Shown here in pieces: positions 42,337 to 44,837 of a stretch of 44,837 bases of DNA. The position numbers and the translations under genes were made by a program. Each line of letters begins with the position of its first letter. Position 1 is the stretch's first letter. The notes under the pieces are model-generated. The model ran no database searches. It was not told the origin of the DNA and was given only the letters and a program-made list of their open reading frames with translations. The DNA comes from Planifilum fulgidum (GTDB taxonomy: Bacteria; Bacillota; Bacilli; Thermoactinomycetales; DSM-44946), in contig NZ_FOOK01000030.1 in the NCBI RefSeq assembly GCF_900113175.1, forward strand, positions 1 through 44,837. The letters run 5' to 3'.

Positions 42337-43359
42337 CTAATTTTTTATTCCATGGATTTCGGATACCTTCACCGTTTTTTGCTCCCGGAAGGAGCGGGTG
42401 GCGGCCTGGGCGATCATCAGGGCGGCTTTGCCGTCTTGGACGGTGACGGCCGGAGGTTGGCCGCTTTGGATGCGCCGAATGAAGTCGACCATCTCCAGAA
42501 GATAAGCTTCTCGGAAACGCTCCAGGAACCCCGGCACGATATCCCGCGCTTCCCCCTTGGCGTTCAACAGCACCACATCGTGGTGACGCCGGCTGCCGAT
42601 GACGAGGGTTCCCTCGGTTCCGACCACTTCGGCTCGGATGTCATAGCCGTACCCCGCGCTGCGGTATCCCTCCACGTCCCCCGCTGCGCCGGAGGCGAAG
42701 GTGAGATAGACGAGGGCCTGGTCGATGTCCCCGATCGTTTTCATAAAGCGATTGACGAGAACGGTTCCGTGGGCCGTTACGCTCTCCACTTCCGACCCCA
42801 TCAGGAAACGGGCGATGTCGAAGTCGTGAATGCACATGTCCATGAAAATCCCGCCGGAGCTCCTGACGTATTTTTCGGGAGGAGCGGCGGGGTCCCGGGT
42901 GACTCCTTTGAAATAGACCGGCCGGCCGATGTCTCCCCGCCGGATCCGTTCTTTGGCGTGCGCATAGGCGGGATCAAACCGCCGCATGAACCCGACTTGG
43001 CAGAAAACCCCCGTTTGTTCGACGACTTCGATGATCCGGTCCGCCTCGTTCAGGTTGGTAGCCAGGGGTTTTTCCACGAAGATCGCTTTGTTGTGGCGGG
43101 CCGCCTCGATGACCAGCGGCGGGTGCGTGTCGCTTGGTGTGGCGATGATCACCGCGTCGATGCCGGGGTCGCTGAAGATGGGATCCGCTTCGGTATGCCA
43201 GCGGGGAATCCCCCAATCTTCCGCGATTTTCCGGGCCCGCTCTTCGACGGTGTCCACCACGGCGGAAAGTTCCGCGCCGGGGATGCGATAGGCCAAATTT
43301 TCCGCGTGGCGAAAACCCTGTCGGCCGAGTCCCAAAACGGCACAGCGAATCTTTTTCAA
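42337..43359 (-). CDS. iolG: Gfo/Idh/MocA oxidoreductase, inositol 2-dehydrogenase-like
   Basis: About 340 aa. The NAD-binding Rossmann start is IRCAVLGLGRQGFRHAENLA; the EKPLATNLNEADRI segment holds the catalytic Lys. IolG-like features are GFMRRFDPAYAHAKERIRRG, GRPVYFKGVTRDPAAPP, SGGIFMDMCIHDFDIARFLM with the active-site Asp and His, and GYGYDIRAEVVGTEGTLVIG. It oxidises myo-inositol or a related cyclitol or sugar to the ketone. A TTG at 43359 has GAGGTGAT at ideal distance; GTG 43368 and ATG 43365 are too close. It lies directly after a LacI regulator, with no other iol genes inside the window. Confidence 0.85.
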   Translation of the reverse strand: MKKIRCAVLGLGRQGFRHAENLAYRIPGAELSAVVDTVEERARKIAEDWGIPRWHTEADPIFSDPGIDAVIIATPSDTHPPLVIEAARHNKAIFVEKPLATNLNEADRIIEVVEQTGVFCQVGFMRRFDPAYAHAKERIRRGDIGRPVYFKGVTRDPAAPPEKYVRSSGGIFMDMCIHDFDIARFLMGSEVESVTAHGTVLVNRFMKTIGDIDQALVYLTFASGAAGDVEGYRSAGYGYDIRAEVVGTEGTLVIGSRRHHDVVLLNAKGEARDIVPGFLERFREAYLLEMVDFIRRIQSGQPPAVTVQDGKAALMIAQAATRSFREQKTVKVSEIHGIKN

Positions 43360-43364
43360 TTGCA

Positions 43365-44429
43365 TCACCTCGGCAAGGGGGATTTCGGTTTGGCGGTGGA
43401 TCGGCGGACAACCAATTTCGGTTCAAGGACGATCCGTTCCGATCCGCTGCCTTCGTTTTGAATCGCTTCGATCAGCAGGTTGACCACTTTCACTCCCATG
43501 TCGTACATGGGTTGCGCAACGGTCGTCAGGGGGGGATCGACAATGGTGCAAAGGATCGTGTTGTCGAAGCCGACGACGGATATGTCTTCCGGGATGGAAT
43601 GGCCGGCTTCCTTAAACGCCTGGATTGCCCCGATGGCCAGTTGGTCGTTGGCGGCAAACACCGCCGTGGGCATGGGATCGTGGGAATCGCGCAGAAGCGC
43701 TTCGGCGAGCCGGTATCCGCTTTCGACCCCGAAGCCCCCCGGGCGGACCCATTCGGGCCGGTAGGGGATCCCCGCCTCCTGCAGCGCCTCGGCGTACCCC
43801 CGCAGCCGTTCGCTGCTGGTGACGATGTTTAAGGGTTCGGTGAACAGGGCGATGTTTCGGTGTCCCAGATCGATCAGGTGTCGGGTGGCCAAATAACCGC
43901 CACGGAAATTGTCCACGATCACCCGGATGGATTCGAAACCGGGAATTTCCCGGGAGATGAAGGCGACGGGGATGCCCAACGACTCCAGGTCTTCCCGGCG
44001 TGTGTCCGTGTTGCTGGCGGTTGCCAGTATGATTCCGTCCACCCGTTTTTCCCGGAGGGAAAGAAGGTAATCCATTTCCCGACGTGTGTCGTTGTCGGTG
44101 TTGCAGATCAGCACATTGTAACCCCATTTGCGGCCGCAGTCTTCCGCTCCCCGCACGATCTCCGAGTAAAAGGGGTTGCTGATGTCGGGGATGAGCAATC
44201 CCAGTGTGTACATGCTTTTGCCGCCCAGCGCCGAGGTGATCCGGTTGGGGGCATAGTTCAACTCCCGTATGATACGGAGGACGCGTTCCCGGGTTTGTTC
44301 ACTCACCCGTCCCCGGTTGTTGATCACCTTGGAAACGGTGGCGATGGAAACGCCGGCTGCTTCCGCGATGTCGTAAATGGTCACTTTTTCGCTGCCTGTC
44401 GGGTTTTTTTGCCGTTCCCGCGGTTTCAT
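43365..44429 (-). CDS. LacI-family transcriptional regulator
   Basis: 354 aa: helix-turn-helix VTIYDIAEAAGVSIATVSKV, hinge helix NRITSALGGKSMYTLG, then a periplasmic-binding-like core with LLIPDISNPFYSEIVRGAED, ICNTDNDTRREMDYL, ILATASNTDTRRED, FAANDQLAIGAIQAFKEAG and VVGFDNTILCTIVDPPLTTV. It presumably responds to the substrate of the adjacent dehydrogenase. The ATG at 44429 has AAAGGTGG 5 nt upstream. The stop overlaps the ribosome binding region of iolG. Only 55 bp separate the start from the right-hand IS, and no promoter could be found in them. Confidence 0.88.
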   Translation of the reverse strand: MKPRERQKNPTGSEKVTIYDIAEAAGVSIATVSKVINNRGRVSEQTRERVLRIIRELNYAPNRITSALGGKSMYTLGLLIPDISNPFYSEIVRGAEDCGRKWGYNVLICNTDNDTRREMDYLLSLREKRVDGIILATASNTDTRREDLESLGIPVAFISREIPGFESIRVIVDNFRGGYLATRHLIDLGHRNIALFTEPLNIVTSSERLRGYAEALQEAGIPYRPEWVRPGGFGVESGYRLAEALLRDSHDPMPTAVFAANDQLAIGAIQAFKEAGHSIPEDISVVGFDNTILCTIVDPPLTTVAQPMYDMGVKVVNLLIEAIQNEGSGSERIVLEPKLVVRRSTAKPKSPLPR

Positions 44430-44493
44430 GTTTCCCACCTTTCAATGCGTCGGATCTTCCGAAAAAGAAACCGCCTTCCGAGTATGAAGTGCA

Positions 44494-44544
44494 CCCCTTA
44501 AAGTAGACACAGGAAAACACCCCTGTGAAAATTACTTTAAGGGG
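44494..44544 (+). promoter_or_regulatory. IS terminal hairpin over the transposase ribosome binding site (right copy)
   Basis: Twelve-base arms at 44494-44505 and 44533-44544 plus an inner CACAGG/CCTGTG stem. The AAGGGGTGA site (44539-44547) is partly inside the right arm; the GTG start is at 44553. Confidence 0.7.
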
Positions 44545-44552
44545 TGATTTTC

Positions 44553-44837
44553 GTGGCAAGAAAAGGACAGAAATTCAAGACATATAGCTTTGAACTGAAA
44601 AAGAAGGCAGTGGAAATGAGGCTTCAGGGCATTCCCAAGGCAAAGATTGCTGAAGAGCTGGGGATTCAAGATGTGGGGCGATTAAAGATCTGGATGCGGA
44701 AATACCGGGAACAGGGCGATTTTGGGCTAATGGAGCACAGAGGGAGGCGGAAAGAGTACAAGGACCTGGAACGGGAAGTCAAAAGGCTGCGACTGGAGAA
44801 TGATGTCCTAAAAAAGTGGCTGGAGATTTTGGCAAGG
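44553..44837 (+). CDS. IS3-family transposase OrfA (right copy, partial at window edge)
   Basis: 95 codons are visible and the frame is still open. A helix-turn-helix segment (AKIAEELGIQDVGRLKIWMR) binds the IS ends, and a coiled coil with leucines every seventh residue (LEREVKRLRLENDVLKKWLE) mediates multimerisation, the standard OrfA layout of IS3/IS150-like elements. The end of OrfA and the frameshift into OrfB lie beyond the window. The GTG start is supported by AAGGGGTGAT. Confidence 0.9.
   Translation, partial: MARKGQKFKTYSFELKKKAVEMRLQGIPKAKIAEELGIQDVGRLKIWMRKYREQGDFGLMEHRGRRKEYKDLEREVKRLRLENDVLKKWLEILAR

Larger units (their letters stand above)
44485..44837 (+). mobile_element. IS3-family insertion sequence, 5' end (right copy, reaches the window edge)
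   Basis: Same element as at 1-233, opposite orientation, reading outwards. The outer end is placed at TGAAGTGCACCCC. It contains the terminal hairpin and the OrfA gene. The orfB part is outside the window. Confidence 0.92.

Overview
The window looks like a stretch of chromosome from a GC-rich, spore-forming, probably thermophilic Firmicute of the Bacillales (Thermoactinomycetaceae-like). This is inferred from gene content: a CotA-type coat laccase, a YtxJ bacillithiol-system protein, CcpA next to a chorismate-mutase/DAHP-synthase fusion, strong AGGAGG-type ribosome binding sites, frequent GTG/TTG starts and many intrinsic terminators. No rRNA, tRNA, CRISPR array or prophage was seen.

Both ends are the outward-facing 5' ends of the same IS3-family element, in inverted orientation (1-233 and 44485-44837), so the window is an IS-to-IS segment and may simply be a contig that stops in a repeat.

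Layout. 0.2-6.4 kb: a cupin gene broken by one base, a TPP-riboswitch-controlled pyrimidine/thiamine uptake operon on the minus strand (thiamine-binding protein, thiX, thiY, thiZ) and a multiply frameshifted comB relic. 6.4-13.1 kb: a secreted protein with an internal duplication, a TagE-like glycosyltransferase, an amidase fragment, a DUF4145 protein and a class A penicillin-binding protein with a Gly-rich tail. 13.5-21 kb: an isocitrate/isopropylmalate-type dehydrogenase, cotA, secreted nagZ, a small RHH-like protein, a half-size EamA transporter, ytxJ and an ECF sigma/anti-sigma pair. 21.2-27.1 kb: aroG, a large protein with 28 tandem 16-residue repeats, ccpA and mtnN. 27.2-28.7 kb: relics, including a methyltransferase pseudogene. 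28.8-36.5 kb: a membrane protein, then a minus-strand histidine-degradation operon hutU-hutI-hutG with a YjiH transporter-like gene, preceded by a response regulator with an AraC output domain. 36.7-39.3 kb: a small exporter, a membrane protein, a YtrA-type GntR repressor and an ABC ATPase behind a promoter with a palindromic operator. 39.3-40.8 kb: degraded DNA. 40.8-44.4 kb: a nitronate monooxygenase-like flavoprotein and an iolG/lacI pair whose upstream region is cut by the right-hand IS.

The least explained item is the 842-residue repeat protein between aroG and ccpA: its 48-bp repeat is stop-free in several frames and its end domains suggest a distant SseB-like relationship. Other notable points are an IS hairpin that buries the transposase ribosome binding site, a probable ATT start codon for the YtrA regulator, a response regulator whose frame runs on into hutU, and several genes inactivated by single-base deletions.
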